The notes under the pieces are model-generated. The model had not been told where the DNA came from and searched no databases. It worked only from the letters and a program-made list of their open reading frames with translations. Source: Halogeometricum sp. S3BR5-2 (GTDB taxonomy: Archaea > Halobacteriota > Halobacteria > Halobacteriales > Haloferacaceae). Taken from it: DNA of 64,000 nucleotides. The stretch is from NCBI RefSeq assembly GCF_031624635.1, contig NZ_JAMQOQ010000005.1, forward strand, positions 350,147 to 414,146, read 5' to 3'. How positions within the stretch are numbered: position 1 is the first letter of the stretch; each line of letters opens with the position of its first letter. The position numbers and the translations under genes were made by a program. Of this stretch, positions 9,482-17,634 are shown piece after piece.

Positions 9482-9525
9482 AAACCGGTCGTTTCACCGT
9501 CCGAGACCGGTTAAACGACCGATTT
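9482..9525. promoter_or_regulatory. Inverted repeat in divergent promoter (candidate operator)
   Basis: AAACCGGTCGTTT (9482-9494) and AAACGACCGATTT (9513-9525) are inverted copies matching at 12 of 13 positions, with an 18-base spacer. The centre (about 9503.5) lies almost exactly midway between the start codons of the GH26-like gene (9420) and the zinc-ribbon gene (9589). Because both flanking genes start here, a terminator is unlikely; an operator serving both promoters fits better. Confidence 0.5.
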
Positions 9526-9588
9526 CGTCCCGTCGCGTTTTCGGTCACCGACTCGATAACAATATCTCTGAATTTCATCTATCGGAGT

Positions 9589-9900
9589 ATGTTGGATGGA
9601 ACACACGCGTCCGCTTCTCGGAGCCACCGCGCGGACCCGGACTGTCCGGACTGCGGCGAGGGTCGGGTGCGGCGGGTCGGCGCGTTCGAGCACGTGCGGT
9701 GCGGATTTGTCGACGTCGTCGCCGCCTTCGACGCCGACGGTCCGAACGCCGTCTGTCCGAAGTGCGACGCGACGCTCGCGCCGGCGGACGAGGACCTGCG
9801 GTGCGTCGGCTTCCTGTACGACTGCTCGTCCTGCGACCACCGGTTCGACGCGCCGGTTTCGTTCGCCTCGCGCCTCCCCCGGACGGCGGAGTCCGACTGA
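9589..9900 (+). CDS. Small zinc-ribbon protein, TackOD1-like
   Basis: 103 residues with paired cysteines C19/C22, C56/C59 and C79/C82 plus single C38 and C72. The arrangement HVRCGFVD ... CPKC ... GFLYDCSSCDHRF resembles the TackOD1 metal-binding output domain seen in archaeal signalling proteins; the match is from memory. Its stop overlaps the ATG of the GT2 gene (TGATG), so the two are probably translated as a pair. A role as a regulatory or assembly partner of the membrane glycosyltransferase is inference. Confidence 0.72.
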   Translation: MLDGTHASASRSHRADPDCPDCGEGRVRRVGAFEHVRCGFVDVVAAFDADGPNAVCPKCDATLAPADEDLRCVGFLYDCSSCDHRFDAPVSFASRLPRTAESD

Positions 9901-11609
9901 TGGCGGCGGCGCCGCCGGACCGGGCGGCCCGGTGGACCGGCCGCGCCCCGGTGCAGTTGCTGCTCTTGCTCGTCGCTGTCCTCGCCGGGACGCTGCTGTT
10001 TCCGGCCCGTCTCGTCCTCGCGCCGCTCGGATTCGCGCTCGTCCTCTCGGCCCTGCTCTTCGCCGCCGAGCGCTGGCCTCGCGGCTTCGACCGACTCTTC
10101 GCCGCATCGCTGCCGGTTCCGGTCTGGGCCGCCGCCGCGGCGCTCCTCGCTCTCGCGTTCTCGGGCGCGCTCACCGTCGCCGAACGGCTCACGGCCGAGA
10201 CCGCCGCGTTCGCCCTGCTCACGTCGCTGTGCCTCCCGTGGCTCGTCGCCCTCGCTTTCGACGGGAACGCCCGCCGAGCCGCGTCGACGCGGCTTCGGGT
10301 CCCGACGTGGCCGCTCTCCGTCCTGTCGCTGCTCGGTCTCACCGGCGCGTTCGTCTTCGGCGGACGCCTCCCCTCGGCGTTCGAGGCGGCCGTCTTCGCG
10401 GGCTTTCTCGTCGTCTCCTGCATCGTCGCGGTGGTCGTTCCCTTGACGCTCGCGCAGGTCCGCGGCCGCCCCGAACTGGACGAGACGTTCGGCGGCGACG
10501 CGCCGTTCGTGAGCGTGCTCGTCCCCGCGTACAACGAGTCCGACTACGTCGGCGCCTGCGTCGAGTCGATACTCGCCTCCGACTACCCCACAGACCGGAT
10601 GGAGGTACTCGTCGTCGACGACGGGAGCACCGACGGCACGTACGCGGAGGCGGCCGCCTACCGCGACGACGACCGGGTGTCGGTGTACCACCGCGCGAAC
10701 GGCGGCAAGCACGCCGCGCTGAACTTCGCGCTCTCGTGTAGCCGCGGCGAGTTCGTCGTCACCGTCGACGCCGACAGCGTCCTCGACGCCGGGGCGCTCC
10801 GGACGGCGGCGGCGAAACTCGACGCGAACCCGGAACTGGGCGCCGTCGCCGGCACCGTCGTCATCGACAACCCCGAGGGCGTCGTCGGCGGCGTGCAGGC
10901 GCTGGAGTACGTCCTCGGCATCAACACGCTCAGGCGCGCGTTCTCCCACCTCGGGTCGGTGATGGTCGTCCCCGGCTGTCTCGGCGTGTTCCGCCGCGAG
11001 GCGCTGGTCGGCGTCGGCGGCTACGACCCCGACACCGTGACCGAGGACTTCGACCTGACGCTCTCGCTCCTGAAGGCCGGCTGGCGGGTGGAACTGTCCG
11101 AGGGCGTCGTCTACACCGAGGCGCCGTTCTCCGTCTCGGACCTCCTCCACCAGCGACTCCGCTGGACCCGCGGGAACGTCCAGACGCTCTGCAAGCACCG
11201 CGACGTGCTCTGGACGCCGGCGTACGGTTCGCTGCATCGGTTCACGTTCCCCCTGTGGGCGTGCTCGCTGCTTCTCGTCCCGTTGGCGGGGGCGCTGGTC
11301 ACGGCGACGCTCGTCGGCGCGGCGCTCCACGGCACCCTCCCCGCCGTCGCCCTCGCCACCGGCTACTTCGTCGTCGTCCTCTCGCTCGTCGCGGCGACGG
11401 CGCTCGACGTGTCCGGGAGCGACTGGCGACTGCTCGCGTACGTCCCGCTCCACGTCGTCGGCTACCGGCAGTTCCTCGACTTCGTGGTGTTCCGGACGCT
11501 CGTCGGCCTCCTCCGCGGGTCGACCGAGCGCTGGGAGTCGGTCGCGCGGGCGCGTCAGGAGCCCTCGGACGCGCCGTCCGCCGGCGTTCGCGCCCCCGCC
11601 GACGACTGA
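9900..11609 (+). CDS. Membrane GT2 glycosyltransferase (PgaC/chitin-synthase-like polysaccharide synthase)
   Basis: 569 residues from the ATG overlapping the upstream stop by one base. Several hydrophobic segments (about residues 15-190) precede a GT-A domain with VDDGSTDG (Asp240/241), the metal-binding DAD (290-292), TEDFD (Asp383, catalytic base region) and QRLRW (418-422), the processive-synthase signature. Membrane segments follow to about residue 525. This architecture is that of processive beta-glycan synthases such as poly-N-acetylglucosamine, hyaluronan or cellulose synthases. Likely product: an exported polysaccharide; the sugar is not determinable here. The C-terminal tail is short and disordered. 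Confidence 0.9.
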   Translation: MAAAPPDRAARWTGRAPVQLLLLLVAVLAGTLLFPARLVLAPLGFALVLSALLFAAERWPRGFDRLFAASLPVPVWAAAAALLALAFSGALTVAERLTAETAAFALLTSLCLPWLVALAFDGNARRAASTRLRVPTWPLSVLSLLGLTGAFVFGGRLPSAFEAAVFAGFLVVSCIVAVVVPLTLAQVRGRPELDETFGGDAPFVSVLVPAYNESDYVGACVESILASDYPTDRMEVLVVDDGSTDGTYAEAAAYRDDDRVSVYHRANGGKHAALNFALSCSRGEFVVTVDADSVLDAGALRTAAAKLDANPELGAVAGTVVIDNPEGVVGGVQALEYVLGINTLRRAFSHLGSVMVVPGCLGVFRREALVGVGGYDPDTVTEDFDLTLSLLKAGWRVELSEGVVYTEAPFSVSDLLHQRLRWTRGNVQTLCKHRDVLWTPAYGSLHRFTFPLWACSLLLVPLAGALVTATLVGAALHGTLPAVALATGYFVVVLSLVAATALDVSGSDWRLLAYVPLHVVGYRQFLDFVVFRTLVGLLRGSTERWESVARARQEPSDAPSAGVRAPADD

Positions 11610-11662
11610 GCCGAGACAGGCCGGGGCGGGGTCGCGGCAAGCGGAGAGGGAGAGAAAGGGAG

Positions 11663-12343
11663 TTACTTCGTGCGGAACGCCCGGTCGCCGGCGTCGCCGA
11701 GGCCGGGGACGATGTAGCCGTCGTCGTCGAGGTGGTCGTCGATGGAGACGGTCAGGAGGTCCGCCTCGGGGAACTGGTCGCCGACGCGCAGGAGGCCGTC
11801 CGGCGCGGACACCGCCGAGAGCACGAACAGGTCGGCGGGGTCGGCCTCGGTGCTCTCCAGGACGTGGTCGAGGACGGCGCACATCGTGCTGCCCGTCGCC
11901 AGCATCGGGTCGGCCACGATGACGGTGTCCTTCTCGGTTATCTCGGGCAGTTTCACGTAGTCGACGGTGATGGGGAACTCCCCCTCCTCGTCCATCCCGG
12001 CGTCCTCGTCGCGGCCGGCGCTGATGACGCCCTGCTTGGCCCGCGGGAACGCCTTCAGCAGCCCCTCCACGAACGGCGTCGCCGCGCGGAGCACGTTGAT
12101 GATGACGACGTCGTCGAGCCCTTTCACTCGCTCGCCCGTCGTCTCCGTCAGCGGCGTCTGCACCGTCACGTACTCCGTCTCCATCACGCCGTCTATGACT
12201 TCGTAGCCGCAGATGCGCCCGAGTTTCACGAGGCCCTTGCGGAACGCCACCTGCTCCGTCTCCACGTCGCGGAGTCGCAGCAGCGTGTCCTTCGCCAGCG
12301 CGTGCGTGATGAGGTACGCGTCGTCTCGGTCTTCGATGGGCAT
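11663..12343 (-). CDS. upp: Uracil phosphoribosyltransferase
   Basis: 226 residues. The PRPP-binding motif [14 protein letters not shown] and the uracil-binding C-terminal region [15 protein letters not shown] are both intact, as in archaeal Upp. It converts uracil and PRPP to UMP in pyrimidine salvage; the de novo enzyme PyrD lies elsewhere in the window. Convergent with the GT2 gene. A small two-TM protein gene lies upstream on the same strand after about 115 bases. Confidence 0.97.
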   Translation of the reverse strand: MPIEDRDDAYLITHALAKDTLLRLRDVETEQVAFRKGLVKLGRICGYEVIDGVMETEYVTVQTPLTETTGERVKGLDDVVIINVLRAATPFVEGLLKAFPRAKQGVISAGRDEDAGMDEEGEFPITVDYVKLPEITEKDTVIVADPMLATGSTMCAVLDHVLESTEADPADLFVLSAVSAPDGLLRVGDQFPEADLLTVSIDDHLDDDGYIVPGLGDAGDRAFRTK

Positions 12344-12458
12344 GTTGTTCGAAACGCGGACCGCCCAGCGACATAAATTCCGATGAATCCCCCGCAGACG
12401 CGCTCGTGCGGGTGGTTCACGCGAGACAGTGCGCGTGACGATTCGTGTCCTCGCCGCG

Positions 12459-12647
12459 TCACCGCGTCACGAGGTACGTCACGGCCATCACGACGAGCGC
12501 CAACGACGCGACGTTCACGAACGTCAACTCGAGCAGCCCGAGGAAGTCCAGTCCCCACACGACCACCGCCGCGAACACCGACGAGAGGACGAGGTTCATG
12601 ACGAACAGCACGCGCGGGTCGCCGCGCGAGGTGGCGTCCGTTTCCAT
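12459..12647 (-). CDS. Small two-TM membrane protein, unknown
   Basis: 62 residues from [10 protein letters not shown], chosen over an ATG eight codons upstream because the longer form adds only a non-conserved-looking leader. Two hydrophobic helices (about residues 14-34 and 40-60) joined by a short loop. Not recognised. It lies upstream of upp on the same strand, but the roughly 115-base gap leaves co-transcription uncertain. Confidence 0.6.
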   Translation of the reverse strand: METDATSRGDPRVLFVMNLVLSSVFAAVVVWGLDFLGLLELTFVNVASLALVVMAVTYLVTR

Positions 12648-12671
12648 ACCGAACAGTTCCCCTTCGCACAC

Positions 12672-12846
12672 TTATAGTGCCGTCCGACACCTCACGCGAA
12701 GTATCTGATTGATCGTCCACCGAGCCGCGACGAATATCCCGAATTTGACGATTGGCTCAAAATTGATGCGCATGTAGGAACCAAATGGAGATATAACAAC
12801 CCATTCTTCCAAAGGTCTTTTGTACGATGCCCGCATGTACCCGAGT
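12672..12846. other. AT-richer island of possible degraded foreign origin
   Basis: About 150 bases (12690-12840) have many A/T third positions, unlike surrounding DNA. On the plus strand a frame without a start codon is open from 12678 and reads, for example, DEYPEFDDWLKIDAHVGT, with a mixed amino-acid composition more like a protein than typical shadow frames here; it then runs into the next gene out of frame. It could be a decayed gene end or simply a promoter region. Confidence 0.35.
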
Positions 12847-13005
12847 ATGACCGACCGCAGTGGACGCACGCCCGTCGCATCGCACACCGAGTACGCGCGC
12901 AGTCGAGTACGGTGCTTCGACTGCGGCGAGTACGTCTCGACGCGGAAGGCGCGCGGCGGGAAGATCCGCTGTGCGAACTGCTTGAAGGCCGAGGCGACCG
13001 CGTAA
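12847..13005 (+). CDS. Small zinc-ribbon-like protein
   Basis: 52 residues from MTDRSGRTPV. Two CxxC knuckles, CFDC and CANC, spaced about 18 residues apart, make a treble-clef or rubredoxin-like metal site probable. Such one-knuckle-pair proteins are common in haloarchaea, with no settled role; nucleic-acid or protein binding is usual. Followed 3 bases later by another small gene, so probably one transcript. Confidence 0.68.
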   Translation: MTDRSGRTPVASHTEYARSRVRCFDCGEYVSTRKARGGKIRCANCLKAEATA

Positions 13006-13008
13006 TCG

Positions 13009-13200
13009 ATGAACTCGGAGAAACGGACGCCGGTACCCGATGACGCCGACGACGCGCCCGACGTCGAGTTGGAGTGGTTGTACGACGACCGCGCGGACCC
13101 CTCCGAACTGACTATCTTCTCGCCCGGCGAGCGAACGCTGGCGACGGAGTGGATCACCGTCGACCGCTCTGTCGCCCGGTCGCTCGACAGCGTTCGCTAG
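13009..13200 (+). CDS. Small acidic haloarchaeal protein (DUF7511-like)
   Basis: 63 residues. The pattern LEWLYDDRADPSELTIF...TEWITVD resembles a short haloarchaeal family I remember as DUF7511 (recollection, unverified). No catalytic residues or membrane segments. The gene starts 3 bases after the zinc-ribbon gene, suggesting co-expression. Function unknown. Confidence 0.62.
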   Translation: MNSEKRTPVPDDADDAPDVELEWLYDDRADPSELTIFSPGERTLATEWITVDRSVARSLDSVR

Positions 13201-13257
13201 CGGGCCGCCGTCGGCCCGAGTCGGCAGTTATACGCGGCCGTTCCCACCAGCTAGCGT

Positions 13258-13674
13258 ATGCGTCAGGTCACGGTCTCCCGATTCGTCCCGCGGTCGAAGC
13301 CGACGGTGCTGCGGCGACTCGCGCCGGAGGCGATGGTGCGGTACGAGGGGAGTTTCGACGTGCGAGGGGTCCGCGAGGAGGGCGCGGAGACGGTGGTGAC
13401 CGTCGGCGCGCGGGGCGTCGAGTTCGCCCTCCGCTTCGCGTCCGCGGAGGACGGCCTCCGCTACGAACAGGACGGCGAGGCCGGCCCGTTCGAGGCGATG
13501 GAGACGACGGTGACGGTGGACCCGGCCGACGGCGGCGTCTCCGTCACCGCCCGTTCGTCGGTCGCGCTCGGCCTCCCCTTTTCCTCGCTGACCGACCGCC
13601 TCGCGGCGTGGAAGCGCCGCGGCGAACTCGAACGCGCCCTCGACGCTCTCGCCGCGGACGCGACGGGGGAGTGA
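13258..13674 (+). CDS. SRPBCC (START-like) family protein
   Basis: 138 residues. The N-terminus VTVSRFVPRSKPTVLRRLAPEAM followed by alternating beta strands and a long C-terminal helix fits the SRPBCC/polyketide-cyclase helix-grip fold, which holds small hydrophobic ligands. No ligand can be inferred. It converges with the CobW gene (3-base gap). Another SRPBCC protein occurs at 50700-51164. Confidence 0.7.
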   Translation: MRQVTVSRFVPRSKPTVLRRLAPEAMVRYEGSFDVRGVREEGAETVVTVGARGVEFALRFASAEDGLRYEQDGEAGPFEAMETTVTVDPADGGVSVTARSSVALGLPFSSLTDRLAAWKRRGELERALDALAADATGE

Positions 13675-13677
13675 GGG

Positions 13678-14961
13678 CTACTCCTCCGGCGTCGGTTCCG
13701 AAAGCGTCGCCCGCCCGCCCGGTTCCTCGGGGAAGGGGTTCTCGAACGTCTCCCACGACTCGCCCATCTCCTCGTCGGTGAGCAGGCAGTCGTTCAGCGC
13801 GGCGACCAGCGCCTCCTCGTCCATCCCGCGGCCGATGAACACCAGTCCGGTGCGCCGGTCGCCCCACTCTTCGTCCCACTCGAACCCGAGGTCCGAGCGG
13901 TTGCGTCGATACGCGTCCTGCTCGAACTCGGGGAGGCTCGCCACCCACCGGCCCGTGACCTCGGCGTAGGCGGAGGGACCGGCCCGACTGTAGGTGAGGT
14001 GGGCGTCCTCCCGCCCGGCGACCCACATCGACCCCTTCGCGCGGAGGACGCTGCCGGGGAGGTCCGCGAGGAGGGCGGCGACGCGCGCGGGGTGGAACGG
14101 CCGGCGGCGGCGGTAGACGAACGAGTCGACGCCGTACGCCTCCTCGGGGTGGGCGTGCTCGTGCTCGTGGTCGGAGTGGCCGTCGTGGTCGTGTCCGACG
14201 CCGCCGTCTCGGTCACCGCTCTCGTCCGCGTCTAGCGCCCGCCGCCACCCCGCGCGTTCGGCCGCCGTCCCCGGGTCGAACAGGTCGGTGTCCAACAGGC
14301 GGTCTACCGGCACCGCGGCGTACTCGGCGGCGACGATGTCGGCGTCCGGGCGCAGGGCGCGAACGACCGACTCGACCCGTTCGCGTTCGGCGTCGCTCAC
14401 CAGGTCACATTTGTTCAGGACGACGAGGTCCGCGAACTCGACCTGTTCGACCAGGAGGTCCGAGAGCGGTCTGCGCTCGCCGTCGCCGTCCTCGGCGACG
14501 GCCCGAGTCGGCTCCCCGTCGGAGCCGAACGTGTCCGCGAACTGCCGGGCGTCGACGACGGCGACGACGGCGTCCACGTCGTAGCGGGCGGCCGCGGGCG
14601 ACCCGCCCGTGAACAGGCGCGCGACGGGCGCGGGTTCGCTGATTCCCGAGGGCTCGACGACGAGGTGGTCGAACGAGCGCTCGCGGGCGAGGCGGACGAC
14701 GGCGGTTTCGAGGTCGTCGCGGAGTTCACAGCAGATACAGCCGTTCGACAACTCCGCGACCGTGCCGTCGGCGACGGAGAGGTCCGACTCCTCGCTGACG
14801 AGTTCGGCGTCGACGTTCAACTCGCCCATGTCGTTGACGAGGACGGCGACGCTCCGGTCGCCCGCGTTCCGCAGGAGGTGGTTCAGAAGCGTCGTCTTGC
14901 CGGCGCCGAGGCTCCCGGTGAGGATGGTGACCGGTGTCGCGTCCGACCCGCCTAAACTCAT
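13678..14961 (-). CDS. CobW/ZNG1-family GTP-binding metallochaperone
   Basis: 427 residues. P-loop GSLGAGKTT (16-24), metal-binding CxCC as CICC (75-78), VEPSGISEP switch region, and NKCD base-recognition motif are all present. A histidine-rich insert (GHDHDGHSDHEHEHAH) separates the G domain from the CobW_C domain, a feature of members that handle zinc, cobalt or nickel. It probably inserts metal into a client protein using GTP; no client or metal regulator is adjacent. The C-terminal part carries the usual RRRRPFHPARVAALL motif of the family. Confidence 0.93.
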   Translation of the reverse strand: MSLGGSDATPVTILTGSLGAGKTTLLNHLLRNAGDRSVAVLVNDMGELNVDAELVSEESDLSVADGTVAELSNGCICCELRDDLETAVVRLARERSFDHLVVEPSGISEPAPVARLFTGGSPAAARYDVDAVVAVVDARQFADTFGSDGEPTRAVAEDGDGERRPLSDLLVEQVEFADLVVLNKCDLVSDAERERVESVVRALRPDADIVAAEYAAVPVDRLLDTDLFDPGTAAERAGWRRALDADESGDRDGGVGHDHDGHSDHEHEHAHPEEAYGVDSFVYRRRRPFHPARVAALLADLPGSVLRAKGSMWVAGREDAHLTYSRAGPSAYAEVTGRWVASLPEFEQDAYRRNRSDLGFEWDEEWGDRRTGLVFIGRGMDEEALVAALNDCLLTDEEMGESWETFENPFPEEPGGRATLSEPTPEE

Positions 14962-15058
14962 ACCGGTGAGTGGTTCGGCTCGCTATTTCAACCTGCGGTC
15001 GAGTCAGTGAGGCGGTCGGTCCCCGAAAGACAATGAATGCACGGCGACATGTTCGAGT

Positions 15059-15259
15059 GTGACGAGTCCCTCCAAACGAATCGCCGTCGGACTGTACGCC
15101 CTGTGGCTCCTCGCCGTCGTGTTGCTGCTCGCCGGGCGGTACACCGGACTTCCGGTGCTGCCGGGCGTCCACCTCGGCGTCGTCGTCGGCGCGAGCGTCT
15201 TTTTCCTCGTCGGCGCCGGCGAACTGCTCCGTGACGGCTACCGGCGAGTCGCGGACTGA
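15059..15259 (+). CDS. Small two-TM membrane protein, unknown
   Basis: 66 residues from a GTG start, the only good start in frame. Two hydrophobic helices (about residues 10-27 and 37-55) and a basic C-terminus. Not recognised. Divergent from the cobW-family gene and followed by a perfect 8-bp hairpin. Confidence 0.6.
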   Translation: MTSPSKRIAVGLYALWLLAVVLLLAGRYTGLPVLPGVHLGVVVGASVFFLVGAGELLRDGYRRVAD

Positions 15260-15273
15260 CCGCCCGACGGGAA

Positions 15274-15298
15274 GTTCCGCCTATCGTGTCGGCGGAAC
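15274..15298. repeat. Perfect 8-bp hairpin after small membrane gene
   Basis: GTTCCGCC (15274-15281) pairs exactly with GGCGGAAC (15291-15298) around a 9-base loop, 14 bases after the stop of the preceding gene. A GATTATTCTCC stretch follows. It may be a terminator-associated hairpin or a binding site for the downstream gene. Confidence 0.45.
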
Positions 15299-15341
15299 GA
15301 TTATTCTCCCAGCGGGCGAACTATACCCCGAATCTCCGCCG

Positions 15342-15366
15342 GGAGCGACCGCGATGGTCGCTCCCC
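15342..15366. promoter_or_regulatory. Perfect 10-bp hairpin in front of membrane protein gene
   Basis: GGGAGCGACC (15342-15351) pairs exactly with GGTCGCTCCC (15357-15366) around the 5-base loop GCGAT. It ends 18 bases before the ATG at 15385, so it would sit at the promoter or in the 5' leader of that gene. Candidate operator or leader hairpin. Confidence 0.5.
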
Positions 15367-15384
15367 CGAGATCTCGTGATCGCA

Positions 15385-16020
15385 ATGACTCAGTACGAAC
15401 GACAAGGGATAGAACGGTCGACCGCGGCGTCGTGGACGCGGCTCAGCGTACTCAGCGGTATCGTCGGCGGCGCGCTCATGGTATTGACGAGCCTCGCGCT
15501 GTTCAGCGTCCTCAACGAACTCGAATTCGCGTTCGTCGACCCGCTCGGAGCGGTCGCGATGGTCCTGCTCGCGCTCGCGCTTCCGGCGCTCTACGCCCAC
15601 GAACGCGGCTGGTTCGGCCGACTCGCGACGGTCACCTTCTGGCTCCTGAGCCTCGGGTGGGTCGTCGCGACGGTCGGACTGGTCGTCACGACGCTCACGA
15701 TGCCCCCCGTCTCCGAGACGGCGTTCCTCGCGTTCCTGCTCGGCCTGCTGGTCGCGATGCTCGGCGCGCTGGCGTTCGGCGTCGCGATACTGCGCGCGGA
15801 CACGACGGCGATACCCCGCACGGTCGGCTGGCTTCTCGTCGCCGCGCTCCCGGTGGGCGTCCCCCTCGCGCTCGGATTCACGACGTACGTGATGGGCGAG
15901 GCCGCGGATCCGTGGGGCGGTCCCATGCTGTTCTACGGCCTCGCGTGGGTCGTCCTCGGACGGTACCTCTGGACGCACGAGTCCGAGACGGCCGGCACCG
16001 CCGCGGCCGACGCTCGGTAG
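15385..16020 (+). CDS. Multi-pass membrane protein, unknown function
   Basis: 211 residues from MTQYERQGIE; a longer frame from 15286 would translate through the 10-bp hairpin and is less likely. About six hydrophobic helices are visible with short loops, including AMVLLALALPALYAHERGWFG. No transporter or enzyme motif recognised. It stands alone between inverted repeats and the ArsA pair. Confidence 0.7.
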   Translation: MTQYERQGIERSTAASWTRLSVLSGIVGGALMVLTSLALFSVLNELEFAFVDPLGAVAMVLLALALPALYAHERGWFGRLATVTFWLLSLGWVVATVGLVVTTLTMPPVSETAFLAFLLGLLVAMLGALAFGVAILRADTTAIPRTVGWLLVAALPVGVPLALGFTTYVMGEAADPWGGPMLFYGLAWVVLGRYLWTHESETAGTAAADAR

Positions 16021-16144
16021 CGTAGTCGACGCTCGGCGGTCCGGTTCGGGGCGCCGAGCGGTCACCGACTCGGACCCGGACCCGGACACGGACCGAGGGC
16101 CGTGAACGACATCCTTTTGCACGCGAGAGGAGGTACGTGAACGC

Positions 16145-16441
16145 ATGACGCTCGCGGACCGCATCGGCGACTATCGCGCGGCCCTCGAAGAGTGGCTTCG
16201 CGGCTTCTACCACGGACTCATCTCGCACCCGGCGTACGAGAAGATAGAGCAGGAGGCCGAAGACCAGGAGGACGCGTTCATGCTGGCGTGCTTCCCCGAG
16301 GCGTTCGGCATCCCGAGTCCCGTCTCCTACTACACCGCCGAACTCCTGCCGTACCTCGAAGACGAGTTCGAGGCGTGGGAGCGGCGGATGTGGGACCGCG
16401 GGTCGCTGCTCGAACGGAAGGGCCACCAGTACCACTTCTGA
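16145..16441 (+). CDS. Small protein paired with ArsA-type ATPase
   Basis: 98 residues, soluble, acidic and aromatic-rich (WLRGFYHGLISHPAYEKIEQEAEDQED). Not recognised by fold, but its position 2 bases before the ArsA-family gene indicates co-translation. A Shine-Dalgarno-like GGAGGT lies at 16129-16134, ten bases before the ATG. A role as a client adaptor or cofactor of the ATPase is inference. Confidence 0.68.
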   Translation: MTLADRIGDYRAALEEWLRGFYHGLISHPAYEKIEQEAEDQEDAFMLACFPEAFGIPSPVSYYTAELLPYLEDEFEAWERRMWDRGSLLERKGHQYHF

Positions 16442-16443
16442 CG

Positions 16444-17412
16444 ATGCGCAAGTTCGTCTTCTTCGGCGGCAAGGGCGGCGTCGGCAAGACCACCCTCTCC
16501 TCGGCCTACGCGCTGAAGTGCGCCCGCGCCGGCCTCGAAACGCTCGTCGTCTCCACCGACCCGGCGCACAGCACCTCCGACGTGTTCGACCAAGAGTTCG
16601 GAAACGACCCCCGAGAAGTGGAGGGCGTGGAGAACCTCTCTGCGATGGAGGTGGACCCCGACAGCGAGGTGGAACGGCATCTGATGGAGACCAAGCGGGC
16701 GCTGAACAACCAGGTGAGTCCGGCGATGGTCAACGAAATCGATAGGCAAATCGAGATGGCCCACCAGACGCCCGGCGCGTACGAGTCGGCGCTGATGGAC
16801 CGCTTCATCGAGGTGATGAAATCCTCCGAGGCGTTCGACCGCGTCGTCTTCGACACCTCGCCGACCGGCGGGACGCTCAGACTGCTCTCCCTGCCCGACC
16901 TCTTGGAGGGGTGGATAGACCGACTCGCCCACAAGCGCGAGAAGTCCATCGACCTCTACGAGAAGGCGGCCATCGGCAACAACGAACCCCGGCGCGTGAT
17001 GGACGGCGACCCCATCCTCGCCCGCCTGCGGGGCAGGAAGGAGCGCTTCGAGTTCGCCGGCGAGACGCTCAGGGGGTCCTCGACGTTCTTCCTCGTCGTC
17101 AACCCCGACGAACTCTCCCTGCGGGAGACCCGCCGGGCGGCCGACGACCTCGAATCCTACGGGCTGACCGTCGGCGGCCTCGCGGTCAACCGCCTCACGC
17201 CGGAACCCGAACCGCACGAGGAGGGCCGCGGCGCGCGCTTCCTCCGAAACAGGGTCGAAACCGAACGCGCCCGCCTCCGCGAACTCCGCGAGTCGTTCGA
17301 CTACCCGGTCGTCGCCGAGATAGCCACCCGCGTCTCCGAGGTGAAAGGCGACTTCCTCGAAGAGGTGGCCGCGGAGTTGGACATCGACGCGACCGCCGAA
17401 CGACCCGCGTAG
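16444..17412 (+). CDS. ArsA/Get3-family ATPase
   Basis: 322 residues from MRKFVFFGGKGGVGKTT, whose deviant Walker A (residues 9-17) with two lysines is diagnostic of the family. The STDPAHSTSDVF A-loop/switch I and FDTSPTGGTLRLLSLP switch II segments are present. The cysteines needed for metalloid binding in bacterial ArsA, and the CxxC zinc pair of Get3, are absent; the only Cys I see is near residue 26. That argues for a tail-anchored-protein or other targeting role rather than arsenite export. Co-translated with the preceding 98-aa protein; no ArsB or ArsR nearby. Confidence 0.9.
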   Translation: MRKFVFFGGKGGVGKTTLSSAYALKCARAGLETLVVSTDPAHSTSDVFDQEFGNDPREVEGVENLSAMEVDPDSEVERHLMETKRALNNQVSPAMVNEIDRQIEMAHQTPGAYESALMDRFIEVMKSSEAFDRVVFDTSPTGGTLRLLSLPDLLEGWIDRLAHKREKSIDLYEKAAIGNNEPRRVMDGDPILARLRGRKERFEFAGETLRGSSTFFLVVNPDELSLRETRRAADDLESYGLTVGGLAVNRLTPEPEPHEEGRGARFLRNRVETERARLRELRESFDYPVVAEIATRVSEVKGDFLEEVAAELDIDATAERPA

Positions 17413-17634
17413 CGGGCGCCCCGAAGAGACGCGACGCCGAGGGGGCCCTCCGAACGACCGTCGGGGCGGTAGAATTGCGCACGGGACACTGGTTCGCGAC
17501 GCGACCCGGAGTCGGAACCGCGGTATCCGTTCATCGCGGATTTTGGGGTTACGACAAGCTTATTCGGGAATTCAGAGGATAATAATCGTTATCGTTAAAT
17601 CGCTGTTTTTCATGTGGAGCTAACGAGGCATACC

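Noticed and set aside
12672..13157. 161-codon minus-strand frame
   Set aside because: Overlaps two small genes with good motifs, contains no recognisable domain and has low-complexity Ser-rich sequence.
16072..16095. CGGACCCGGACCCGGACA short tandem-like run
   Set aside because: Imperfect and short; within normal composition for a GC-rich gap.
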